Positions 7,486 to 13,439 of a stretch of 13,990 bases of DNA are shown one piece after another. Numbering within the stretch: position 1 is the stretch's first letter; each line of letters opens with the position of its first letter. The position numbers and the translations under genes are program-made. The notes beneath the pieces are model-generated. The model was not told the origin of the DNA. It did not search any database and worked only from the letters and a program-made list of their open reading frames with translations. This stretch comes from an uncultured Flavobacterium sp. (GTDB lineage: Bacteria > Bacteroidota > Bacteroidia > Flavobacteriales > Flavobacteriaceae): the NCBI RefSeq assembly GCF_946479975.1, contig NZ_CAMLIX010000134.1, forward strand, positions 1 to 13,990, given 5' to 3'.

Positions 7486-7499
7486 GTTACAAAGGTAAC
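7486..7499 (-). promoter_or_regulatory. Promoter/operator of the CstB-like gene
   Basis: On the minus strand TACCTTTG (7497-7490) is a TAnnTTTG -7 box 27 bases before the ATG. It sits inside a perfect dyad, GTTAC-N4-GTAAC (7486-7499), so a dimeric regulator bound there would cover the promoter. I found no clear -33 TTG. Confidence 0.45.
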
Positions 7500-7573
7500 T
7501 TTGTTTTTCAATAAATTGCGTGACTAATGTTACAGAAATTAGGTTTTTATGTAAAAAACTTTTGATTGTTTGA

Positions 7574-7644
7574 ACCATATAAGTTAATTTAAGCTAAATC
7601 TTAATTCACCAAAACCTAAAATGAACTTATATTACTTATATGGT
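7574..7644. repeat. ACCATATAAGT palindromic repeat, short copy
   Basis: A 71-bp shorter relative of the 5911-6025 element, in the same orientation. It begins ACCATATAAGTTAATTTAAG, keeps the internal TTAAGCTAAAT, and ends with the same 29 bases (7616-7644). The outer 11 bp of the arms pair perfectly and the rest pairs with a one-base shift. It lies between the divergent CstB-like and HD-domain genes. Confidence 0.82.
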
Positions 7645-7698
7645 AGAAAAAAATCTTCGTAATTTTACAATTCAACAGAATCATTTATAAAATTCTTC

Positions 7699-8289
7699 AT
7701 GAACACACAAGACTTATTAGATCAAATTGCTTTTATAAAAGAAATTGATAAACTAAAATATATTCAGCGCAAAACAAAATTATTCAACAGCGACCGTTGC
7801 GAAAATGATGCAGAACACAGCTGGCATTTGGCTTTAATGGCGATAGTTTTGGCAGAACATTCTAACGAACCAATCGATGTTTTGAAAGTCGTAAAAATGG
7901 TTTTGATTCATGATATTGTCGAAATTGATGCGGGAGATGTTTTTATGTATGATACTTTAAAAAGTCATTTGAACACCGATGAAGAACGATTGGCAGCAAA
8001 TAGAATTTTTGGTTTATTACCGAAAAACCAAGCAGAAGAAATGATTTCAATTTGGGAAGAATTTGAAGCGGGCGAAACCAACGAAGCCAAATTTGCAAAA
8101 TCAATGGACAGATTAGAACCTTTATTACAAAACACATCTAACAACGGCGGGACTTGGAAAGAGTTTGATGTGAAGTACAATCAGGTTTACGAAAAGAAAA
8201 GTGTCATTAAAGAAGGCTCAAAATCGATATGGAATTACGCTGAAGGTTTAATTAATGAAAGCGTTGAAAAGGGGATTTTGAAGAAATAG
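7699..8289 (+). CDS. HD-domain protein, HDDC2/YfbR-like 5'-nucleotidase
   Basis: The 196-residue product is a compact single HD domain. The metal ligands are in order: H40 in 'ENDAEHSWHLAL' (35-46), the H71-D72 pair in 'LIHDIVEIDAGD' (69-80), and D137 in 'KSMDRLEPLL' (134-143), with E75 and D78 as likely catalytic acids. This matches the HD_3 (HDDC2/YfbR) group, metal-dependent phosphohydrolases that remove phosphate from (deoxy)nucleoside 5'-monophosphates in the cytosol. The start ATG at 7699 is the first in frame and puts the conserved N-terminal 'FIKEIDKLKYIQR' in place. The gene is divergent from the CstB-like gene and separated from cydA by an inverted repeat, so it is probably a single-gene unit. 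The substrate is inferred from the family only. Confidence 0.9.
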   Translation: MNTQDLLDQIAFIKEIDKLKYIQRKTKLFNSDRCENDAEHSWHLALMAIVLAEHSNEPIDVLKVVKMVLIHDIVEIDAGDVFMYDTLKSHLNTDEERLAANRIFGLLPKNQAEEMISIWEEFEAGETNEAKFAKSMDRLEPLLQNTSNNGGTWKEFDVKYNQVYEKKSVIKEGSKSIWNYAEGLINESVEKGILKK

Positions 8290-8322
8290 TTTTTAAACAC
8301 TATTTTTTGTTTACCGACAATC

Positions 8323-8427
8323 TTGTCATTTCGACCGAAGGGAGAAATCACACACGGGATTCGATAAAGATTGTCGATTTTGTCTGCGGAGTTTCTGGTG
8401 TGATTTCTCCTTACGTCGAAATGACAA
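8323..8427. repeat. TGTCATTTCGAC-type inverted repeat
   Basis: Left arm 8323-8353 (31 bases, starts TTGTCATTTCGAC) and right arm 8398-8427 are complementary except at the centre of the arm (CGAAGGG against GTAAGG), with a 44-base loop. A competing 10-bp pairing CGACAATCTT (8315-8324) with 8367-8376 overlaps the left arm. I recognise the 'TGTCATTTCGAC...AGAAATCACAC' sequence as a common intergenic repeat of Bacteroidetes. It occupies most of the gap between the HD-domain gene and cydA. Confidence 0.85.
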
Positions 8428-8440
8428 ACTGTGCGTAGTC

Positions 8441-8462
8441 AAAAATGACAAGTGTCATTTTT
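8441..8462. repeat. Short perfect hairpin AAAAATGACA / TGTCATTTTT
   Basis: Ten-base perfect arms, 8441-8450 and 8453-8462, are separated by only AG. The half-sites repeat the TGTCATTT motif of the adjacent 8323-8427 repeat, so this may be a remnant of the same family or a weak terminator; the stem is AT-rich. Confidence 0.55.
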
Positions 8463-8472
8463 ACCCTTTAAA

Positions 8473-8491
8473 TTGTTGAAAAGTTTAACAA
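8473..8491. promoter_or_regulatory. Possible operator upstream of cydA
   Basis: TTGTTGAA-N3-TTTAACAA is a 19-base dyad with one mismatched pair, centred roughly 75 bases before the expected cydA transcription start. It has the general look of a CRP/FNR-type site, but no family consensus is matched exactly. Confidence 0.3.
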
Positions 8492-8542
8492 ATATCAGGC
8501 GATAAACTTTTTTTAAAGTACGTTAATTCGGGTTCTAATGGT

Positions 8543-8550
8543 TAAATTTG
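8543..8550 (+). promoter_or_regulatory. -7 box of cydAB
   Basis: TAAATTTG fits TAnnTTTG and lies 27 bases upstream of the chosen cydA ATG. A TTG at its end could be read as an alternative in-frame start, but that codon would precede the transcription start. Confidence 0.45.
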
Positions 8551-8577
8551 TGGAACTTCATAAACAAATTACCACTT

Positions 8578-9924
8578 ATGGAAGAAATGCTCTTTTATGA
8601 CCGAATGCAATTTGCCTTCACCATTACTTTTCATTATCTTTTTCCACAACTTACAATGGGTCTTTCGCTGATCATTGTTTACTTCAAGTGGAAATTTCTC
8701 AAAACTAAAGACGAACAATACAATCACGCCACCCATTTCTGGATGAAGATTTTTGCCCTCAATTTTGCAATGGGCGTTGTAACGGGAATCCCGATGGAGT
8801 TTCAGTTTGGAACCAACTGGGCAAAGTTCTCCGAATTAACAGGCGGAATCATCGGCCAGACGCTTGCCATGGAAGGAATGTTTTCTTTCTTTCTCGAATC
8901 ATCTTTCTTGGGAATATTTTTATTTGGAGAAAAACTACTCGGGCATAAATGGCATTTTGTAACAGGATTATTGATTATGATCGGTTCCTGGGCCAGCGGA
9001 TTTTTAATTATCGCCACACATTCCTGGATGCAGAATCCTGTAGGTTTTGAGATTTTAGAAAACGGAAAATTTGTACTGACTAATTTTCAAGCTTTATTTT
9101 TAAATCCGTGGCTTTGGCCTTCTTATCTGCACAATCAAGCCGCTTCTATGGTAACAAGTTCTTTTGTTGTTGCTGGAATTGGCGCTTTTTATATTTTAAG
9201 CAAAAAGAATATTTCTTTCGGGAAATTATTTTTGAAAACAGGCGTAATCTTCGGATTGATTTCGAGTATTGTAGTTGCTGTTCCAACGGGAGATTTATTG
9301 GCTAAAAATGTCGTAAAATACCAGCCCGTAACTTTTGCCGGAATGGAAGGGATTTTTCATACCGAAAAGAGAGGTTCAGAAATTGTTTTAATTGGTCAGC
9401 CCGATGTAAAAGACAAAAAACTGGATAATAAAATTGCGGTTCCAAACATTCTGAGTTTCCTTACTTATGGAAATTGGGATCAGGAAATTAAAGGTTTAGA
9501 TCAGTTTGATGAAGATATACATCCGACCAATATTTCTGGATTGTATTATGCGTATCATATTATGGTTGGACTAGGAACGGTTTTTATTGGGTTAATGGTG
9601 CTTTCTCTTTTTCAATTAATCAGAGGGAAATTGTTTGAAACCAAATGGATTTTATGGTCTTTAATGTTCATGATGCCATTTCCATATATCGCGAATACAA
9701 CAGGCTGGTACACTGCAGAATTAGGAAGACAGCCTTGGCTGGTTTACAATTTGCTGCGGACTTCTGCGGGTGCATCGCCAACGGTTTCTTCGGGAAATAC
9801 CTTATTTACATTACTTGGTTTTATTGGTTTGTACCTTTTACTGGGAATGTTGTTTTTACTTTTAATTGGAAAAATTATCAATAAAGGACCACACAATGTG
9901 GAACTTTCAACAGAAAAAATATAA
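8578..9924 (+). CDS. cydA: Cytochrome bd ubiquinol/menaquinol oxidase subunit I
   Basis: The start is the ATG at 8578 (MEEMLFYDRM), giving 448 residues. This start puts His at position 19, Glu at 99 and 107, and Glu at 257, the same numbers as the E. coli key residues. The protein carries the haems of bd oxidase in the inner membrane, oxidises quinol and reduces O2 to water without pumping protons. Visible motifs are H19 (high-spin haem ligand), 'GGIIGQTLAMEG' and 'ESSF' (E99, E107), H185 in 'PSYLHNQAAS' (haem b558), 'GMEGIFHTEK' (Q-loop E257), M329 in 'YHIMVGLG' (haem b558), and 'GWYTAELGRQPW' (376-387). The Q-loop lacks the long C-terminal insertion of E. coli (522 residues), so this is a short-Q-loop form. 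The Arg two residues before the haem-b558 Met is His here. cydB follows after 2 bases. Confidence 0.97.
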   Translation: MEEMLFYDRMQFAFTITFHYLFPQLTMGLSLIIVYFKWKFLKTKDEQYNHATHFWMKIFALNFAMGVVTGIPMEFQFGTNWAKFSELTGGIIGQTLAMEGMFSFFLESSFLGIFLFGEKLLGHKWHFVTGLLIMIGSWASGFLIIATHSWMQNPVGFEILENGKFVLTNFQALFLNPWLWPSYLHNQAASMVTSSFVVAGIGAFYILSKKNISFGKLFLKTGVIFGLISSIVVAVPTGDLLAKNVVKYQPVTFAGMEGIFHTEKRGSEIVLIGQPDVKDKKLDNKIAVPNILSFLTYGNWDQEIKGLDQFDEDIHPTNISGLYYAYHIMVGLGTVFIGLMVLSLFQLIRGKLFETKWILWSLMFMMPFPYIANTTGWYTAELGRQPWLVYNLLRTSAGASPTVSSGNTLFTLLGFIGLYLLLGMLFLLLIGKIINKGPHNVELSTEKI

Positions 9925-9926
9925 GT

Positions 9927-11003
9927 ATGGAATTTTTTTGGTACGTAGTTTTAATGGGGATTCTGGCTGTTTATCTCGTTTTAGACGGTTATGATTTTGG
10001 TGCAGGAATTATTCATTTATTTTTTGCCGATACAGAAAAGGATAAAAAAGCAATCACAAATTCAATTGGTCCGTTTTGGGATGCGAATGAAGTTTGGCTT
10101 ATTGCGGCAGGAGGTGTTTTGTTTTTTGCTTTTCCGACTTTGTATGCTTCTTCTTTCAGCGGATTTTATCTGCCTTTGATTATGATTTTATGGCTTTTGA
10201 TTTTCCGTGCGATTGGTTTAGAAATGCGCGGACAAGTTCATAATCACATGTGGGAAGCGATTTGGGATAAAGCATTCGGAATTGCAAGTTTGCTTTTGGC
10301 TCTTTTTTTCGGAATTGCTTTAGGAAATATTGTTCGTGGCGTTAATCTCGGAATGGTTCAAAATGGAGTTTCGACTCAGGAAGCGCATTATTTCTTTTTG
10401 CCATTATGGAATCCAACTTTTAGTCCGCAGGCAAATGAATTGGGAATTATCGACTGGTTTACGCTTTTCTTAGGAATTGTGAGCGTTGTCGCTTTAACGA
10501 TTCACGGCGCAAACTGGATTATTTATAAAACAAATTCTGCTTTAAATCCGAAATTGAAAAAAGTAGTTTTTGCTTTGAATATTGTTTTGCTGGTTTTGGT
10601 TTGTATTTCACTGCAAGTCTGGCATTTTATTGAGCCGAAACCTTTTCATAATTTTGTTGAAAATCCAATTCTTTGGTTTTTTCCATTGCTGACTTTTGTT
10701 GGAATTTTAGGATTGTTTAAAGTTCGTTCCTTTAAAAAAGACGGACACGGATTTTTGTTTTCGACTTTGTTTTTACTTGGCGGATTTGCTTCTACAGCGG
10801 TTTCGATTTTCCCGAATGTTCTGCCGTCAACTAATAATGTGAATCCGTCATTAACAATTTACAATACCGCCGCGCACGAATACGGACTAAACGCTGGTTT
10901 GAGCTGGTTTTTTATCGCTTTGTTTTTGGTGATTGTTTATTTTGTTATTCAATATCGTGTTTTCAGTGGTAAAATGGATGATATTGGGTATGGGGAACAT
11001 TAG
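9927..11003 (+). CDS. cydB: Cytochrome bd oxidase subunit II
   Basis: The 358-residue integral membrane protein starts 2 bases after the cydA stop, so the pair is translationally coupled. Conserved CydB segments are 'LDGYDFGAG' (19-27, acidic residues of the proton path), 'GPFWDANEVWL' (48-58) and 'RAIGLEMRG' (94-102), followed by about six more hydrophobic segments up to the C-terminal 'FFIALFLVIVYFVIQY'. CydB binds no haem in E. coli but stabilises CydA and helps form the oxygen/proton channels. No small CydX-like gene is recognisable directly after it; the next bases enter repeat sequence and a terminator. The length is close to the usual 340-380 residues. Confidence 0.97.
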   Translation: MEFFWYVVLMGILAVYLVLDGYDFGAGIIHLFFADTEKDKKAITNSIGPFWDANEVWLIAAGGVLFFAFPTLYASSFSGFYLPLIMILWLLIFRAIGLEMRGQVHNHMWEAIWDKAFGIASLLLALFFGIALGNIVRGVNLGMVQNGVSTQEAHYFFLPLWNPTFSPQANELGIIDWFTLFLGIVSVVALTIHGANWIIYKTNSALNPKLKKVVFALNIVLLVLVCISLQVWHFIEPKPFHNFVENPILWFFPLLTFVGILGLFKVRSFKKDGHGFLFSTLFLLGGFASTAVSIFPNVLPSTNNVNPSLTIYNTAAHEYGLNAGLSWFFIALFLVIVYFVIQYRVFSGKMDDIGYGEH

Positions 11004-11048
11004 TTTTTTTAGCCACAACTCGAGCGATAGCGAACAGGCGAAGCAATT

Positions 11049-11110
11049 CACGAATTTTATTAATATGAATAGATTATTGTGTTTTATAGCTATAAATTAC
11101 ACGAATTTTA
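11049..11110. repeat. Direct repeat CACGAATTTTA downstream of cydB
   Basis: CACGAATTTTA occurs at 11049-11059 and 11100-11110, within a stretch starting AGCCACAACTCGAGCG that resembles decayed flavobacterial intergenic repeat sequence. Support is only the two 11-base copies. Confidence 0.35.
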
Positions 11111-11128
11111 ATTTCAATATAAAATGAT

Positions 11129-11252
11129 TTGCCTCCAGTTTTAACTGGAGGTTTTTATTTGAATAACAATTGGGCTTTAGCCAAAACGCCAAGGTTTGGC
11201 TAAAGCCCTTTTTTATTTACATTTGTTTACCTCCAGTTAAAACTGGAGGCAA
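11129..11252. repeat. Symmetric three-hairpin repeat element
   Basis: Two 24-base segments, 11129-11152 and 11229-11252, are exact reverse complements. Each is itself nearly palindromic (CCTCCAGTT-NN-AACTGGAGG), so each can fold alone or pair with the other across the element. Between them is a third hairpin with perfect 14-bp arms, GGGCTTTAGCCAAA (11172-11185) and TTTGGCTAAAGCCC (11195-11208). The element lies between cydB and the DUF1444-like gene. I know similar CCTCCAG/TTTAGCC palindromes as flavobacterial repeats. Confidence 0.88.
11172..11214 (+). terminator. Probable intrinsic terminator of cydAB
   Basis: The central 14-bp GC-containing stem of the three-hairpin element (loop 11186-11194) is followed by six T residues (11209-11214) on the plus strand. 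It would stop transcription 170-210 bases after cydB. Confidence 0.7.
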
Positions 11253-11281
11253 TTGAAATAGATTGCTCAAATATTTTATTT

Positions 11282-12067
11282 ATGTTTTTTAGAAAAAGAT
11301 TACTTACAGAGAAAGAATTCGCTTTAAAATTTGCAAAGAAATTAAGTGAAAACACAAAAGGTCTGAAAATTATTTCAATAGATGAATTGACGATTAAAAG
11401 TGAATATAATGGCACTGAACATCAATTTTTTTTGAATAATGCCTATTCAGAGTATAGTAGTGATCCAAAAAATAGTAATGAAATAATAAAAAAATACTTG
11501 AATGGTATTTCTGCAATGTTTTTACCTAAAGAACTTTTAAACGCTGATAAAATTCTTCCAGTTATAAAAGATAAAAGATTTATAAAAAAATTAGAAGATA
11601 TCAACGCTAATTTTGAAAAAAATCACATCTATGAATTTTATAATGAAGAATTGTTTATATTTTATGTTGAAGACAGAGAGAATTCAATTCATTACATTTC
11701 AAAAGATGATTTGGAAGAGATTAGTTTTCCATTAGAAAAACTACATGAAAAAGCAATTCAGAATTTAGCAGATCAATTTAAAATGGAGCGTCATGGTGAT
11801 AACGGATATTTTATGTTAACTGCAGGAGGAAATTATGAATCAAGCTTGATTTTGCTGGATATATGGCATCCTGAAAATTTTTCTGTAGACGGTAATTTTG
11901 TTATTGGAATTCCTTCAAGAGATGTTTTGATAATTACTGGAAGCGCAGATTCGGCCAATTTACATCGATTATATGATGTGGTTCAGAATATTAATGAAAC
12001 AGGTGATCATGTTGTTTCGGATAAAATTTTTGAGTTTAAGTCTGGTATATTTCAGGTTTTGGAGTAA
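11282..12067 (+). CDS. DUF1444 (YtpQ-like) protein of unknown function
   Basis: The 261-residue soluble protein has no signal peptide or membrane segment. It opens 'MFFRKRLLTEKEFALKFAKKL' and has the DUF1444 layout: an N-terminal alpha/beta part with 'EHQFFLNNAYSEY', a middle 'ILPVIKDKRFI', and a C-terminal part with 'YFMLTAGGNYESSLIL' and 'FVIGIPSRDVLIITGSAD' (about 202-219). The last is the most recognisable family motif. B. subtilis YtpQ is the best-known relative and, as far as I know, has no assigned biochemical activity. The gene stands alone between a repeat element and an RNA-like element, which isolates it from cydAB by a terminator. I place it in the family by motif recall rather than a search. 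Confidence 0.75.
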   Translation: MFFRKRLLTEKEFALKFAKKLSENTKGLKIISIDELTIKSEYNGTEHQFFLNNAYSEYSSDPKNSNEIIKKYLNGISAMFLPKELLNADKILPVIKDKRFIKKLEDINANFEKNHIYEFYNEELFIFYVEDRENSIHYISKDDLEEISFPLEKLHEKAIQNLADQFKMERHGDNGYFMLTAGGNYESSLILLDIWHPENFSVDGNFVIGIPSRDVLIITGSADSANLHRLYDVVQNINETGDHVVSDKIFEFKSGIFQVLE

Positions 12068-12099
12068 AGATTGTATTTTGCTAATTTACTTTTATTAAT

Positions 12100-12204
12100 C
12101 GAAAGGTCTAAACTGAGCGCGTTAGGGATAGGAGCGGTATCCTTTTTGTTTTTCCTTTAAAAACAAAAAGATACAAGCGGATAGCCCGGCCGTAGGAAAC
12201 GCCC
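12100..12204 (+). ncRNA. Structured RNA-like repeat element
   Basis: This is a GC-richer island in AT-rich DNA. Its core is a hairpin with GTATC (12137-12141) and TTTTTGTTTTT (12143-12153) pairing with AAAAACAAAAA (12159-12169) and GATAC (12170-12174), one bulged C, and a 5-base loop. Flanking segments can close it: GCGTT (12119-12123) with AACGC (12198-12202), and GGG (12125-12127) with CCC (12185-12187). The outer segments GAGCGCGTTAGGGAT and AGCCCGGCCGTAGGAAACGC match a conserved motif I recall at many intergenic sites in Bacteroidetes, usually with a variable internal hairpin. It could be a member of a known RNA class such as Flavo-1, but I cannot confirm that. Strand is chosen from that recall. 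Confidence 0.5.
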
Positions 12205-12205
12205 A

Positions 12206-12412
12206 AAATAATAGCCTTATTCAGGACATTTTATAAGCTTAATTATATATTTAAGATTGAATTACAACTAGGAGTTATATTCTATAATTTTTATTGTAAG
12301 AAAAAAAAATGCGATTGCTTAATATTGTGTATCTAAGAATTTTTCCCCTAAAGAATTTTTGGAAAATGATTTTTACTAAAATAGCTTAAATCTTTTTACC
12401 TACAACATTATT
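12206..12412. other. AT-rich gap upstream of the small membrane-protein gene
   Basis: Together with the RNA-like element this makes a 345-base gene-free stretch. I see no gene and no clear TAnnTTTG promoter; the only repetition is AAGAATTTTT occurring twice near 12334 and 12353. Confidence 0.4.
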
Positions 12413-12817
12413 ATGCCTTTGACAATTTTTCACGACGAGATTAGATTTTGTTACAAATCTAAGAATTGGCAGTATCATTTTGATGAAATTAAAAAACTTG
12501 GTATGCTTAGAAAAAAGAAAAAGTATTTTCTTGAAAACGGTATTTTTATTGCCGTCACTGCATCAGCGTATTACTGCATGATTTTTTCTGATATAATGGA
12601 GTTATATTATATCATTCCTGCACTTTTGTGTTATACGCTAATTATTATTTCTCGACTTAAGAATCCTTCAGAGTTTAATTATTTTGTTATTGTTAAAGAT
12701 GTTTATCAAAACGAAATAATTTCTAAAATCGAAGCAAAAGATCGCGCGATGATTCGCAGACAAATCGATCATTTTAAGGAGCTTCGGTTTGAAAGATATA
12801 TTAAAAATACCGCTTAA
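12413..12817 (+). CDS. Small membrane protein of unknown function
   Basis: The 134-residue product is not a family I can name. It has a short N-terminal cytoplasmic-looking segment (1-42, with 'FHDEIRFCYKSKNWQYHFDEIKKLG' as a beta-rich part followed by basic 'RKKKK'), two closely spaced membrane helices (about 43-58 and 62-80), and a basic, helical C-terminal part (105-130, 'AKDRAMIRRQIDHF'). The positive-inside rule puts both ends in the cytoplasm. The strand-helix-strand layout around a membrane hairpin recalls membrane-anchored PH-like (bPH) proteins, but that is only an impression. Codon use and AT content resemble the flanking genes. It is followed after about 200 bases by the XRE regulator gene on the same strand, but gap and dyads suggest separate promoters. 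Confidence 0.75.
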   Translation: MPLTIFHDEIRFCYKSKNWQYHFDEIKKLGMLRKKKKYFLENGIFIAVTASAYYCMIFSDIMELYYIIPALLCYTLIIISRLKNPSEFNYFVIVKDVYQNEIISKIEAKDRAMIRRQIDHFKELRFERYIKNTA

Positions 12818-12921
12818 AATTAGGGATGTTTGTATTTAAATATTTCTTTAGGAGTTTTTCTCACAAAGCCAGTGTTTATCTACGATTGTCTTATTTATCA
12901 CTAGAAAAAATAACGTAAAGT

Positions 12922-12949
12922 TACTTCTTAAATTCCCAATTTAAAAGTA
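12922..12949. promoter_or_regulatory. AT-rich dyad upstream of the XRE gene
   Basis: TACTT-c-TTAAATT (12922-12934) pairs with AATTTAAAAGTA (12938-12949) with one bulged base and a CCC loop. The embedded TTAAATTCCCAA (12928-12939) recurs as TTAGATTCCCAA at 12953-12964. It could be a protein site or the end of the preceding transcript. Confidence 0.35.
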
Positions 12950-12980
12950 GTTTTAGATTCCCAAGAACAAAGTATAGTTA

Positions 12981-13003
12981 GGCTGCTAAAAAGTTTAGCA
13001 GTT
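12981..13003 (+). promoter_or_regulatory. Dyad in front of the XRE gene, possible autoregulatory operator
   Basis: CTGCTAAA (12983-12990) and TTTAGCAG (12994-13001) are perfect arms with a 3-base spacer, extended by two G-U pairs in RNA; AGTTA (12976-12980) and TAACT (13012-13016) add an outer dyad. It ends 16-40 bases before the possible start codons, a usual place for an XRE repressor's own operator. Confidence 0.4.
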
Positions 13004-13039
13004 GGCTGTTTTAACTATATGACCCCAATCACAAATATT

Positions 13040-13426
13040 ATGGCCGCAACAATTAAAAACAAAATTAAGAACATTAGAGAATTAAAAAATTATACTCAAG
13101 AATATATGGCAGAACGTCTGGGTGTAACACAAGCAGGATATAGTAAAATTGAAAAAGGAAAAACTTCCCTGAGTTATGAGAAACTAGTTGATATAGGAAG
13201 AATTTTAGATGTGAGTGTAGAGGATATCATTAGTTTTGATTACGATAAATATTTTACTAATTACGGAAGAATAACGGGGAATAATAACGGAAGTATTTTG
13301 ATAAATGCCGACAACTCTTCTGTTTTAAAAGAGCTTTACGAAGATAAAATTCAATTGCTAGAAAAGCTTTTAAACCGCACAGAGCATGAACTCGAAAGAT
13401 ATAAAAACAAATTTGGAGAGATATAA
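13040..13426 (+). CDS. XRE-family (HTH_3) transcriptional regulator with C-terminal coiled coil
   Basis: I prefer the ATG at 13040 (MAATIKNKIKNIRELK, 128 residues), because the Cro/C1-type domain starts there in related proteins. An in-frame ATG 21 bases upstream at 13019 remains possible. The five-helix HTH_3 domain covers about the first 62 residues: 'IRELKNYTQEYMAERLGVTQ', with recognition helix 'AGYSKIEKGKTSLS', then 'LVDIGRILDVSVEDII'. A linker with 'NNNGSILINADNSS' follows, then a charged heptad-like helix to the C terminus ('LKELYEDKIQLLEKLLNRTEHELERYKNKF') that should form a coiled-coil dimer. This layout is common in small Bacteroidetes regulators, with no sensor domain. The nearest target candidates are its own promoter dyad and the preceding membrane-protein gene. 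No toxin gene is next to it. Confidence 0.9.
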   Translation: MAATIKNKIKNIRELKNYTQEYMAERLGVTQAGYSKIEKGKTSLSYEKLVDIGRILDVSVEDIISFDYDKYFTNYGRITGNNNGSILINADNSSVLKELYEDKIQLLEKLLNRTEHELERYKNKFGEI

Positions 13427-13439
13427 AAAGAATACAAAG

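Noticed and set aside
7464..7511. Longer N terminus for the CstB-like enzyme
   Set aside because: It would include the promoter -7 box, and the family starts at MKIEQIYTGC.
8548..8577. TTG start giving ten more residues on CydA
   Set aside because: The TTG is part of the -7 box, and the ATG at 8578 restores His19 numbering and the usual N terminus.
9108..9884. Extra open frames inside cydA
   Set aside because: They are alternative-frame shadows rich in Phe, Cys and Trp inside a conserved gene.
11004..11128. A CydX-like small subunit after cydB
   Set aside because: No short frame with a single hydrophobic helix and the expected start follows cydB; the sequence is repeat-like.
13019..13426. 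Toxin-antitoxin pair based on the XRE regulator
   Set aside because: No adjacent HipA-, HigB- or RelE-like gene; neighbours are a two-helix membrane protein and a convergent exporter.
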